This document shows positions 26,352 to 33,873 of a DNA stretch of 64,000 nucleotides, in pieces; position 1 is the stretch's first letter, and each line of letters starts with the position of its first letter. Made by a program: the position numbers and the translations under genes. The DNA lies in contig NC_013523.1 of the NCBI RefSeq assembly GCF_000024985.1, forward strand, positions 310,001 to 374,000, in the 5' to 3' direction. The DNA comes from Sphaerobacter thermophilus DSM 20745. GTDB lineage: Bacteria; Chloroflexota; Chloroflexia; Thermomicrobiales; Thermomicrobiaceae. The notes beneath the pieces are model-generated. The model was not told where the DNA came from. It saw only the letters and a program-made list of their open reading frames with translations, and did no database searches.

Positions 26352-27848
26352 GTGCCAGTCGTCGAACTCGTACGGCCGGAGTGGGGTCTGATCGTCCCCG
26401 AGCTGATCCTGCTGGGCACGATCGTGGTCGTGCTCGCCGGGGACCTCATCCTGCCGCGCCGGCAGCATAGCGCGTTGACCTGGGTGGCGCTGGCCGGCCT
26501 CGCGCTCTCGCTCCTGTCGAACCTCACGATCGACTGGGACGCCGGGCAGTCCACCTTCAACGGCATGTTCAAGGCCGACTACTTCAGCCTCTTCATCAAC
26601 ATCGTCGTCGGCCTCGCCGGTATTCTCTCGGTCATGATCTCATCGTCCTACGTGGAGGGGGCAGAGGAGCCGGGCGGCCTGCCGCTGCCGGAGTACCTGG
26701 CGCTGCTCCTCTTCTCGATCCTGGGCACGATGCTGGTCGGCGCGGCCGGTGACCTGCTCATGATCTTCCTCGGCATCGAGATGGGGTCGCTCGCCGTCTA
26801 CGCGCTGACCGGGTTCGCCCGGCGGCGCACCACCTCGCTTGAGGGCGCCCTGAAGTACTTCCTGCTCGGCGCCTTCGCCACGGCGATCCTGATCTACGGC
26901 ATGGCCTGGACCTACGGCGCCACCGGCACCACGGCGCTGGACGAGATCGCGGCCCGGCTGCGGCCGGTCATCACCGGCGAGGGCGGCATCGAGGCGTCGC
27001 TGCTGCTGGCGCTGCTGCTGCTGGCGATCGGCCTCGGGTTCAAGATCGCCGCGGTCCCCTTCCACATGTGGACGCCGGACGCCTATCAGGGCGCGCCGAC
27101 GCCGGTCAGCGGCTACATGTCGGTCGTGCCGAAGGTGGCGGGCTTCGCCGCCATGGCGCGGGTGCTGGTGCAGGCGCTGGGTCCGCTCAGCGACTCCTGG
27201 CTCACCCTGATCGCGATCCTGGCGCTGGCCACCATGGTCTACGGCAATGTGGTGGCGATCGCCCAGCGCGACGTCAAGCGTATGCTCGGCTACTCCTCGA
27301 TCGGCCACACCGGCTACATCCTCGTCGGGCTGGCGGCGTACAGCGGCATGAGCGCGGACGACCGCAGCGTCAGCAGCGTACTCTTCTACCTGTTCAGCTA
27401 CGCCTTTATGAACATCGGCGCCTTCGGCGTCGTGACGTGGTTGCAGGCGCGTGGCCTCGGGGTGACCCTCGATGACTTCCGCGGCCTGGCGGCGCGCAGC
27501 CCGCTGGCGGCGCTCGCCATGACGGTCTTCATGCTGTCGCTGATGGGTCTGCCGCCGCTGCTCGGCTTCTACGCTAAGTACTACGTGATTCTCGCCGCGG
27601 TGCAGGTGGGCCTGATCTGGCTGGCCGTGGCGGTTGTGGTCATGAGCGCCGTCTCGGCCTTCTTCTACCTGCGCGTCGTGGCGGTCATGTACTTCAACGA
27701 GCCGGTCGGTGACTGGAAGACGCAGCGGACGCCGCTCCTCGGCACCGGGCTGGCACTGATGGCGATCGGCACACTCGTCTTTGGTCTCCTGTCCAGCCCG
27801 CTCCTCGACCTCGCCCAGAAGTGGGTGCAGGCGTTCGGCGTGGCGTAG
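26352..27848 (+). CDS. nuoN: NADH-quinone oxidoreductase subunit N
   Basis: A 498-residue antiporter-like subunit. [24 protein letters not shown] and [29 protein letters not shown] are conserved, and [14 protein letters not shown] completes the family core. It starts at GTG (26352) after GAAGGAGA. A GCGGCGGGG/CCCCGCCGC hairpin lies in the gap before it (near 26307-26328). It ends the operon; repeats follow. Confidence 0.96.
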   Translation: MPVVELVRPEWGLIVPELILLGTIVVVLAGDLILPRRQHSALTWVALAGLALSLLSNLTIDWDAGQSTFNGMFKADYFSLFINIVVGLAGILSVMISSSYVEGAEEPGGLPLPEYLALLLFSILGTMLVGAAGDLLMIFLGIEMGSLAVYALTGFARRRTTSLEGALKYFLLGAFATAILIYGMAWTYGATGTTALDEIAARLRPVITGEGGIEASLLLALLLLAIGLGFKIAAVPFHMWTPDAYQGAPTPVSGYMSVVPKVAGFAAMARVLVQALGPLSDSWLTLIAILALATMVYGNVVAIAQRDVKRMLGYSSIGHTGYILVGLAAYSGMSADDRSVSSVLFYLFSYAFMNIGAFGVVTWLQARGLGVTLDDFRGLAARSPLAALAMTVFMLSLMGLPPLLGFYAKYYVILAAVQVGLIWLAVAVVVMSAVSAFFYLRVVAVMYFNEPVGDWKTQRTPLLGTGLALMAIGTLVFGLLSSPLLDLAQKWVQAFGVA

Positions 27849-27860
27849 TGGGCCGGACAC

Positions 27861-28027
27861 CCCTCACCCCCTAACCTCCTCTCGCCTTGTGGGAGAGGGG
27901 GAATGGGTTTCTCATGCGTTAAACGTCATACGTCATGCGTCATCAGTATTGCGTACTGCGTATTGCGTGCTGCGTAGTGGGGCGTACTCCAGTCTCCCAG
28001 AGTTGGGAGAGGGGTCGGGGGGAGGGC
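27861..28027. repeat. Composite repeat block: two inverted CCCTCACCCC-type arms around heptamer arrays
   Basis: The left part (27861-27901, CCCTCACCCCCT...GGGAGAGGGG) and the right part (about 27992-28027, reading CCCTC...CCCCTCTCCCAAC on the minus strand) are diverged copies of the element found intact at 47674-47715 and 61364-61405, in opposite orientations. Between them lie two short tandem arrays listed separately. No gene is encoded in 27849-28135. Confidence 0.6.
27924..27977. repeat. Heptamer tandem arrays (CGTCATN x3, TGCGTNN x4)
   Basis: CGTCATA, CGTCATG and CGTCATC run without gap at 27924-27944. TGCGTAC, TGCGTAT, TGCGTGC and TGCGTAG follow at 27950-27977. The 7-base period with variable last bases resembles short tandemly repeated repetitive sequences. 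A related array, in the opposite orientation, is at 50991-51011. Confidence 0.75.
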
Positions 28028-28135
28028 CGTGTTCCCCGTTCGATCGCGCCTCATTTCGGGTCGGAGGCGGCACGCCCTTTGCGTCCTGGCAGATCGGTTT
28101 GTCCCACGCTCGCATCGAGATAGGGAGTACCGGGC

Positions 28136-28546
28136 ATGCGAGATGCCTTCGACCGCCTCTCAAGCCGCATCGCCAGGATGGTTGGCTCGTACCTGGCGTT
28201 CCTGGTGGCCTGTGCTGTCATCATCATCTGGGCCGCCTCCGGCACCTGGTTCGGTTTCAGCGACACCTGGCAACTCGTCATCAATACCGGCACGACCATC
28301 GTGACTTTCCTCATGGTCTTCCTCATTCAGGCCACGCAGAACCGGGACGCCCGCGCCACACAACTAAAGCTGGACGAGTTGATCCGCGCGGTGACCGATG
28401 CGCGGGCGACGTTCATCGACATCGAAGAGGGTACTGAGCGAGATCTTGACACCGCGGAGGCGGAGTTCCGCCAGAGCCGCAGCCACGACGACGCGTCAGG
28501 GAGGGCCACAGCGCGATCGCGCCGGAAGCGCGCCGGTGGGGACTAG
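28136..28546 (+). CDS. Low-affinity iron permease family membrane protein
   Basis: A 136-residue protein with two membrane helices (about residues 17-37 and 48-66) and the conserved stretch IQATQNRDARATQLKLDELIRA typical of the low-affinity iron permease (Fet4-like C-terminal) family. Bacterial members are small and poorly characterised; iron transport is not shown for them. The C-terminal 60 residues are charged and predicted cytoplasmic. The ATG at 28136 is preceded by GATAGGGAG. Confidence 0.78.
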   Translation: MRDAFDRLSSRIARMVGSYLAFLVACAVIIIWAASGTWFGFSDTWQLVINTGTTIVTFLMVFLIQATQNRDARATQLKLDELIRAVTDARATFIDIEEGTERDLDTAEAEFRQSRSHDDASGRATARSRRKRAGGD

Positions 28547-28599
28547 CCGCGGGCCGGTTGCCCACCGGCTCGATCGAGGCCGTTGAAGGAGTGGGCCGG

Positions 28600-28674
28600 A
28601 TGGAATCCTGGATCCCATGGGCGGCTGTCATTGGAGTCGTGGTCTTCCTCGCGCTCCTGTTCTTCGCCTGCTGA
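28600..28674 (+). CDS. 24-residue single-helix membrane peptide
   Basis: The ORF reads MESWIPWAAVIGVVVFLALL followed by FFAC, a short polar start and one continuous hydrophobic helix. GAAGGAG lies 9 bases upstream of the ATG. It sits 53 bases after the iron-permease-like gene in the same direction, so it could be co-transcribed. Such mini-membrane proteins often regulate a larger membrane partner. No homolog is known to me. Confidence 0.45.
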   Translation: MESWIPWAAVIGVVVFLALLFFAC

Positions 28675-28851
28675 CCAGGGAGACCGACAGCCGGGTTCCG
28701 ACCCCCGCCGGCGCTTTGGAGGGATGCCTATCCTGTCACGAGCACATGGGCCAGGATGGCTGCTCAAACGTCGTGTGCTTCCCCGCTACGCCAGGAGTCC
28801 GCAATGCGCCCCTCAAGGCCGGGGACCGAACCGCACGCCGCGATCTGCGCA

Positions 28852-31326
28852 TCACAGCACGCTCAGGGGGTCGACATCGATGGCCCAGCCGGGGTCGAGG
28901 TCGACGGCGCTGGCGACCGCGTGGCTGTCGGCGCCGCGCAGCAGGATCTGCCACTGGTAGCGGCCGCGAACCTTGGCGGTGAAGGCCGGGGTGGGACCGA
29001 GCAGGTCGACATCGCGCGCGCCGAGCCGGTCGGCGGTGGCGGCCAGCAGGTCGGCGACCTCGGCCGCCGTGGTCTGGCAGGTCACCTCGTCCGGGTGGCG
29101 GTAGACGAAGCGGATCAGGCGGCGGAAGGGCGGGTAGCCGTGCTTCCGCCGGAAGGCGATCTCCTCCCGGTAGAAGGCCGCATAGTCGTGGCGGCTGGCG
29201 GCGTCGATCGCGTAATGGTCGGGTGTGTACGACTGAACGATGACCCGCGCGCCCGGCGTTCGCCGCCCCGCGCGGCCGGCCACCTGTGTCAGGAGCTGGA
29301 AGGTGCGCTCGGCCGAGCGGATGTCGGGCAGGTGGAGCAGGGTGTCGGCGTTGATGATGCCGACGGTGGATACCAGCGGGAAGTCGAGCCCCTTGGCGAC
29401 CATCTGGGTGCCGACAATGACGTCCACCTCGTGGCGCAGCACTCGCTGCATCAGGTGGCGATGCTCCACGCCCCGGCGGAGCGCGTCCTGATCCCAGCGG
29501 AGCACACGAGCGCCCGGGATCAGGCGCCGCACCTCCGCCTCCACCCGTTGGGTCCCGGTGCCGTAGTAGCCGACGGCGCTGCTGCCGCAGGCCGGGCAGC
29601 GGCTGGGCGGCGGCTGGCGCTGATTGCAGCGATGGCAGAGGAGCAGCCGCTGGTCCGCGTGGTAGACGAGCGGCACATCGCAGAAGGGGCACTGCTCGAC
29701 GTGGCCGCAGGCGCGACACTGGATCAGCGTGGCGGCCCCTCGGCGGTTGAGGAAGAGGATCGCCTGTTCCCCTGACTCCACAGCCCTGCGCAGCGCGGCC
29801 TGCAACGGGCGGCTGAAGATGTGGGTGTGCCCCTGGGACAGTTCCAGGCGCATATCGACGACCTGGACCTCGGGGAGGTCCAGGGTCCGGTGCTCCGGCC
29901 GGCCACGCTTCCCGAGTACGCGCGGGCCGACGCGGGTGGGGAGTTCGAGCAGCCGGATGGCGCCCGTCTCGGCGGCGTAATAGGTCGTGACGTCGGGGGT
30001 GGCACTGCCGAGCAGGAGGACGGCGTTGTGCTGGCGGATCAGCCGCCGCGCCACCTCCCGCGCGTGGTAGCGGGGTGGATTGTCCTGCTTGTAGGCACCC
30101 TCGTGCTCCTCGTCGAGGATCACCAGGCCCACCCGCTCCAGCGGGGCGAACAGCGCTGAACGGGGGCCGACGACAATTGGGATGCGGCCCTCGGCGACGG
30201 CGCGCCAGGTGTGGTAGCGGGTGGCGGGCGGGAGTGTGCTGTGGAGTACCGCGACCTGGCCGGGGAAGCGCTCGTTGAAACGCGCCACGGTCTGCGCCGC
30301 CAACGCGATCTCCGGCACCAGCATGATGACCTGCTTGCCGCGTCCGACGCACCACGCGGCGGCCCGCAGGTAGATCTCGGTCTTGCCGCTCCCGGTGATG
30401 CCGTGTAGCAGGAACTCCTCCGGCTCGCCCGCCCGCAGCGCTGCCAGCAGCGTGCGCCAGGCGGCCGCCTGCTCGGGGGTCAGGTAGGTGCTGCCCGCCC
30501 CTGGGCGCGGCTGCGCCGGCGGAGCACTCGGCGACGGGAGTTCCAGGATCTCGATCACACCGCGCTCTGCCAGTGCCTGGAGCGCGGCAGCGGTGACGCC
30601 CGGCCGGCGCACCAGATCGTGCCAGGGGATCGGCTCATCCCCGGCCAGCGCCACGCGGCGGCGGATAACTTCCAGGGCCCGCCGCTGGGCCGGGGCGCGA
30701 TGCAGGTCGACTCCGTCCGGAGTGATCAACCGGACATAGCGGGCGGTGGGCGTCCGCGGTGCGCCGGAGACAACGCGCGCGGTCCGCTCGATGACTCCTG
30801 CCGCTTCGAGCTTGGCGACGACCGAGGTCAGCGAGCGGCCGAGCGCCTTACGTGCCGCCTCCAGGCTTGTCTCCCCTCGCTCCGCGAGGAGATCCACCAG
30901 TGCCTGCTGGGTCCGGGTGAGTTGGTGATCGCCTGCACCGTCCGGCGACCGCAGCCGCAAGTGCTCGACGCTGCGCTGACCCACCCCGGGCGGGAGGCAC
31001 GGGCTCGCGGCCTCAAACAGGGAGCAGAGCGTGGTCTCCGCGATCCACTGGATCAGCTCCCACTGGCGCTCGGAAAGGCAGAAGGCAGGCTCGACCGGGG
31101 CGTAAACAGGCCGCACCGGGAAGGCGGGCGCCTCGTCGTGGACCCGCACCACGATCGCCAGCCGCAGCTCCTTGCGCAGCGGGACCCAGATCAGGTGGCG
31201 CGGTGCGACGCGCCCGGCCAGGTGCTCCGGCAGGGCATAGGTCAGCAACCGCCGCCGATCGCTGACGGGCGTATCCACGGCGGCATCGACATAAAGCTGT
31301 TTCCGCGTGGAGGCCGAGGTTTCCAT
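28852..31326 (-). CDS. priA: Primosomal protein N' (replication restart helicase)
   Basis: An 824-residue superfamily 2 DNA helicase that reloads the replisome at stalled forks. It has an N-terminal DNA-binding domain, a winged-helix region, Walker A LHGITGSGKTEIYL, and DEAH-box ILDEEHEGAYKQ. The paired zinc sites are CRACGHVEQCPFC and CHRCNQRQPPPSRCPAC. The helicase C domain has VGTQMVAKGLDFPLV and QVAGRAGRRTPG. The ATG at 31326 was chosen over the upstream extension because the family homology begins there. It is monocistronic. Confidence 0.95.
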   Translation of the reverse strand: METSASTRKQLYVDAAVDTPVSDRRRLLTYALPEHLAGRVAPRHLIWVPLRKELRLAIVVRVHDEAPAFPVRPVYAPVEPAFCLSERQWELIQWIAETTLCSLFEAASPCLPPGVGQRSVEHLRLRSPDGAGDHQLTRTQQALVDLLAERGETSLEAARKALGRSLTSVVAKLEAAGVIERTARVVSGAPRTPTARYVRLITPDGVDLHRAPAQRRALEVIRRRVALAGDEPIPWHDLVRRPGVTAAALQALAERGVIEILELPSPSAPPAQPRPGAGSTYLTPEQAAAWRTLLAALRAGEPEEFLLHGITGSGKTEIYLRAAAWCVGRGKQVIMLVPEIALAAQTVARFNERFPGQVAVLHSTLPPATRYHTWRAVAEGRIPIVVGPRSALFAPLERVGLVILDEEHEGAYKQDNPPRYHAREVARRLIRQHNAVLLLGSATPDVTTYYAAETGAIRLLELPTRVGPRVLGKRGRPEHRTLDLPEVQVVDMRLELSQGHTHIFSRPLQAALRRAVESGEQAILFLNRRGAATLIQCRACGHVEQCPFCDVPLVYHADQRLLLCHRCNQRQPPPSRCPACGSSAVGYYGTGTQRVEAEVRRLIPGARVLRWDQDALRRGVEHRHLMQRVLRHEVDVIVGTQMVAKGLDFPLVSTVGIINADTLLHLPDIRSAERTFQLLTQVAGRAGRRTPGARVIVQSYTPDHYAIDAASRHDYAAFYREEIAFRRKHGYPPFRRLIRFVYRHPDEVTCQTTAAEVADLLAATADRLGARDVDLLGPTPAFTAKVRGRYQWQILLRGADSHAVASAVDLDPGWAIDVDPLSVL

Positions 31327-31433
31327 GTGGGAAGTGTAGCAGCCTGGCCGATTCGCTGTCGGTGACAAGTGGTCACGGTGGTGGCGGGGTCGAGTCGGCC
31401 CGTGCAGAGGGCAACCGGAGCCCTATCCAGTGG

Positions 31434-32018
31434 TTATGCCTCACCGAGTGGCGAGAACTCGGTCTTGAAGCGTTCGTAGCTTTCACGAAGGATCGAATCC
31501 CAGTTAGGGCTCAGGGGCCGAACGCCAAGATCTACGATGCAGAAGCGCAGGACCTCCTCGATCGTGACCCAGCCAGTCGGCAGGTGCCAGTCGTTGAGCG
31601 AGGGATGTCGATCCGGGGCGTCGGCCAGGGGAACCGCGATCGGTCCCTGGATGTGGTGACGGCAGTATTGGGCATTGGCGCCAGGAAAGCGGACGTACTC
31701 CCAACGGAGAATCGGTTCGTCGATCCCGTCCCTATATAGGGCGTAGCGGTAGCTAATCGTTCGCAGGATGTACGTGTCATCCGCGTCGCGTGGCGCCTCG
31801 CAAACTTGACCGATATAGAGGCCCATCCGGCCGAAGCGCGTGGCCAGTACCGCAGTCGTGGAGTTGCCGTGCGCGCGGAAGCGGATGTTGGCGCGGTTTT
31901 GAGACGGGACAACCTCGAAGCTTAACGGCGTCTGAGTCACAGTAGAGTGGAGGACGGTGTTGAGGTAATCGACGAAGATCCGTACAGCATGCGCGAGCGA
32001 CCGACCCCGGATCGGCAT
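31434..32018 (-). CDS. Uncharacterised protein, possible toxin of a toxin-antitoxin-like pair
   Basis: A 194-residue cytoplasmic protein without signal or membrane segment. The C-terminal half holds RHHIQGPIAVPL...HLPTGWVTIEEVLRFCIVDLGV, a pattern I recall from uncharacterised prokaryotic families with conserved His residues; no catalytic motif can be assigned. It begins 6 bases after the small upstream gene, with which it forms a two-gene unit. The pair is less GC-rich than its surroundings. A toxin role is inferred from operon layout and promoter structure only. Confidence 0.55.
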   Translation of the reverse strand: MPIRGRSLAHAVRIFVDYLNTVLHSTVTQTPLSFEVVPSQNRANIRFRAHGNSTTAVLATRFGRMGLYIGQVCEAPRDADDTYILRTISYRYALYRDGIDEPILRWEYVRFPGANAQYCRHHIQGPIAVPLADAPDRHPSLNDWHLPTGWVTIEEVLRFCIVDLGVRPLSPNWDSILRESYERFKTEFSPLGEA

Positions 32019-32024
32019 CGGACG

Positions 32025-32240
32025 CTAGGCATCCAACATGAGAATGTGGAACTGCAAGTCGAAGCCTTGAGGAGTTCGCGGGAGTCGGTCCTGGCGGGCA
32101 CGCTCGACCGCCTCGTCGAAGGTCATACCCAGGCGGTTCGCTTCAAGCTCGATGAGGCGTCGCAGTTGATCGGTCGTCAGCTCTCCGGCTTCGAGCGCCG
32201 CGAGCAGGTCGTCTGGAATAGCGAGCGCGGCCGTAACCAT
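32025..32240 (-). CDS. Small antitoxin-like protein
   Basis: A 71-residue, mostly helical, acidic protein (IPDDLLAALEAGELTTDQLRRLIELEANRLGMTFDEAVERARQ). It could be a compact DNA-binding or partner-binding antitoxin, but no standard ribbon-helix-helix or HTH could be assigned. AGGAGG precedes the ATG. It is the first gene of the pair, the usual antitoxin position. An 18-bp perfect palindrome overlaps its promoter, suggesting autoregulation. Confidence 0.55.
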   Translation of the reverse strand: MVTAALAIPDDLLAALEAGELTTDQLRRLIELEANRLGMTFDEAVERARQDRLPRTPQGFDLQFHILMLDA

Positions 32241-32252
32241 CCTCTAGCCTCC

Positions 32253-32295
32253 TCCTGGCAATTGCCAGGATTGCACGCAGGTGTAATTCTGTCAA
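32253..32295 (-). promoter_or_regulatory. Promoter overlapping a perfect 18-bp palindrome
   Basis: On the minus strand a perfect TTGACA (complement of 32290-32295), a 17-base spacer and AATCCT (complement of 32267-32272, weak -10) form a promoter. TCCTGGCAATTGCCAGGA (32253-32270) is a perfect palindrome that covers the -10 and the expected start site. A repressor bound here would block transcription of the two-gene unit. Confidence 0.68.
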
Positions 32296-32468
32296 GGCTT
32301 GCCTGGCCGCGCCGGCGCGAGCACGGTGTGTTAATGCCAAGAACCGATGCTCTGGTCGCGATCCCGCTCCGCCGGTTTACACCGGCAGTCATGATGGGGA
32401 TAATCCGGGGTCGGGTGTGGGCTGCACCTGAAAGGACATAAGGTCAGGCTGAGGAAGGAACGGCTGCG

Positions 32469-33842
32469 ATGGCCAGCCAGATGAGGAAAACGATCGAGCA
32501 GGAGTACATTGAGCGGCACCCCGGCTCGCGGGAGCGCTACGAGCGCGCGGTGCGGGCCTTCCCCAGCGGCGTCACGCACGATGTGCGCTACCTGCGTCCC
32601 TTCCCGATCTACGCCGAGCGGGCGCAGGGGTCGAAGAAGTGGGATGTCGACGGCCATGAACTGATCGACTATTCCATGGGCCACGGGGCGCTGATCCTGG
32701 GGCATAGCCATCCGGAGATCGCCGAGGCGGTGGCTGATCAGGTGCGCCGCGGCACGCACTTCGGGGCTGGGCACGACCTGGAGATCGAGTGGGGCCAGCG
32801 GGTCTGCAACCTGGTGCCGTCGGTCGAGCGGGTCAAGTTCACCTCGTCCGGTACCGAGGCGACGCTGATGGCCATGCGGCTGGCACGAGCCTTTACCGGG
32901 CGGGACAAGATCATGAAGTTCGCCGGCCACTTCCATGGCTGGCAGGACTACGCCATCAAAGGGGAGCAGCCGCCGTTCGATGGCCCGCCGCCGCCGGGTG
33001 TCCCGCAGGCCGTGGCCGACACGGTGGTGGTGGCGCCGGTCAACGATCTGGACTTCGTGGAGCAGCGCCTGGCCGCCGGCGATATCGCGGGGGTGATCCT
33101 GGAGCCGAGTGGTGCGTCATACGCGACGATCCCGCTGCCGGAAGGATTCCTCCAGCGCCTGCGTGAGGTCACCAAGAAGCACGACACGCTGCTGATCTTT
33201 GACGAGGTCATCACCGGTTTCCGCTGGGCGCCGGGTGGGGCGCAGGAGCGCTTCAACGTCACACCGGATCTGACCACCATGGCGAAGATTGTGGCTGGTG
33301 GTCTGCCGGGCGGAGCGGTCGGCGGCCGAGACGACGTGATGGCGCTGCTGGAGTTCCGCGACGATCCGGGGTGGCGCAAGGTCGGGCATCCGGGAACCTT
33401 CAACGCCAACCCGCTCTCAGCCGTGGCCGGGGCGACCTGTCTGCAGATGGTGGCCGACCCGCGGGTGCAACGCCACGCCGACGAGATGGCGGCGAAGATC
33501 CGCGCCGGCTTCAATGAGGTGCTGGTGCGCCGCGGGGTTCCGGGCTTCTGCTATGGCGAGTCCTCGGTCTTCCACGTCATGCTTGGGGTGGAGTGCTCCA
33601 ACATGACGAGCGGAGACCTGCGCATGCCGGAGGGTGTCGACCCGGTGGTGCTCAAGCGGGGCCCGGCGCCGAAGCTCTCGCTGGCGCTGCACCAGGGCAT
33701 GATCAACGAGGGGGTCGATCTCTTCCACGGCGGCGGCTTGCTGAGCGCGGCCCACTCGGAGGAGGACATCGCCAAGACCATCGAGGCGTTCGACCGCACC
33801 GTCGCTCGGATGGCCGACGAGGGGCTCTTCTCGGGCGCCTAG
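32469..33842 (+). CDS. Class III aminotransferase, glutamate-1-semialdehyde aminomutase-like
   Basis: A 457-residue fold type I PLP enzyme. Features are VKFTSSGTEATLMAMRLARAFTGRDKIMKFAGHFHGWQDY, the PLP-contacting LLIFDEVITGFRW, and the Schiff-base lysine in MAKIVAGGLPGGAVGG. This strongly resembles HemL-type enzymes. The N-terminal extension and absence of other haem genes argue for a paralog with another amino-ketone or amino-acid substrate. It is followed 31 bases later by a gamma-glutamyltranspeptidase-like gene, so the two may form one catabolic unit. Confidence 0.85.
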   Translation: MASQMRKTIEQEYIERHPGSRERYERAVRAFPSGVTHDVRYLRPFPIYAERAQGSKKWDVDGHELIDYSMGHGALILGHSHPEIAEAVADQVRRGTHFGAGHDLEIEWGQRVCNLVPSVERVKFTSSGTEATLMAMRLARAFTGRDKIMKFAGHFHGWQDYAIKGEQPPFDGPPPPGVPQAVADTVVVAPVNDLDFVEQRLAAGDIAGVILEPSGASYATIPLPEGFLQRLREVTKKHDTLLIFDEVITGFRWAPGGAQERFNVTPDLTTMAKIVAGGLPGGAVGGRDDVMALLEFRDDPGWRKVGHPGTFNANPLSAVAGATCLQMVADPRVQRHADEMAAKIRAGFNEVLVRRGVPGFCYGESSVFHVMLGVECSNMTSGDLRMPEGVDPVVLKRGPAPKLSLALHQGMINEGVDLFHGGGLLSAAHSEEDIAKTIEAFDRTVARMADEGLFSGA

Positions 33843-33873
33843 GGCACGTCGCCGCAAGGGAAGGGGAACACGG

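Noticed and set aside
27924-27977. Possible CRISPR array because of short direct repeats
   Set aside because: Units are 7 bases long without spacers, and no cas genes are in the window.
28736-30355. 539-codon frame overlapping priA on the same strand
   Set aside because: Low-complexity Arg/Pro/Gly-rich translation, typical of a shifted frame in high-GC DNA; priA is intact.
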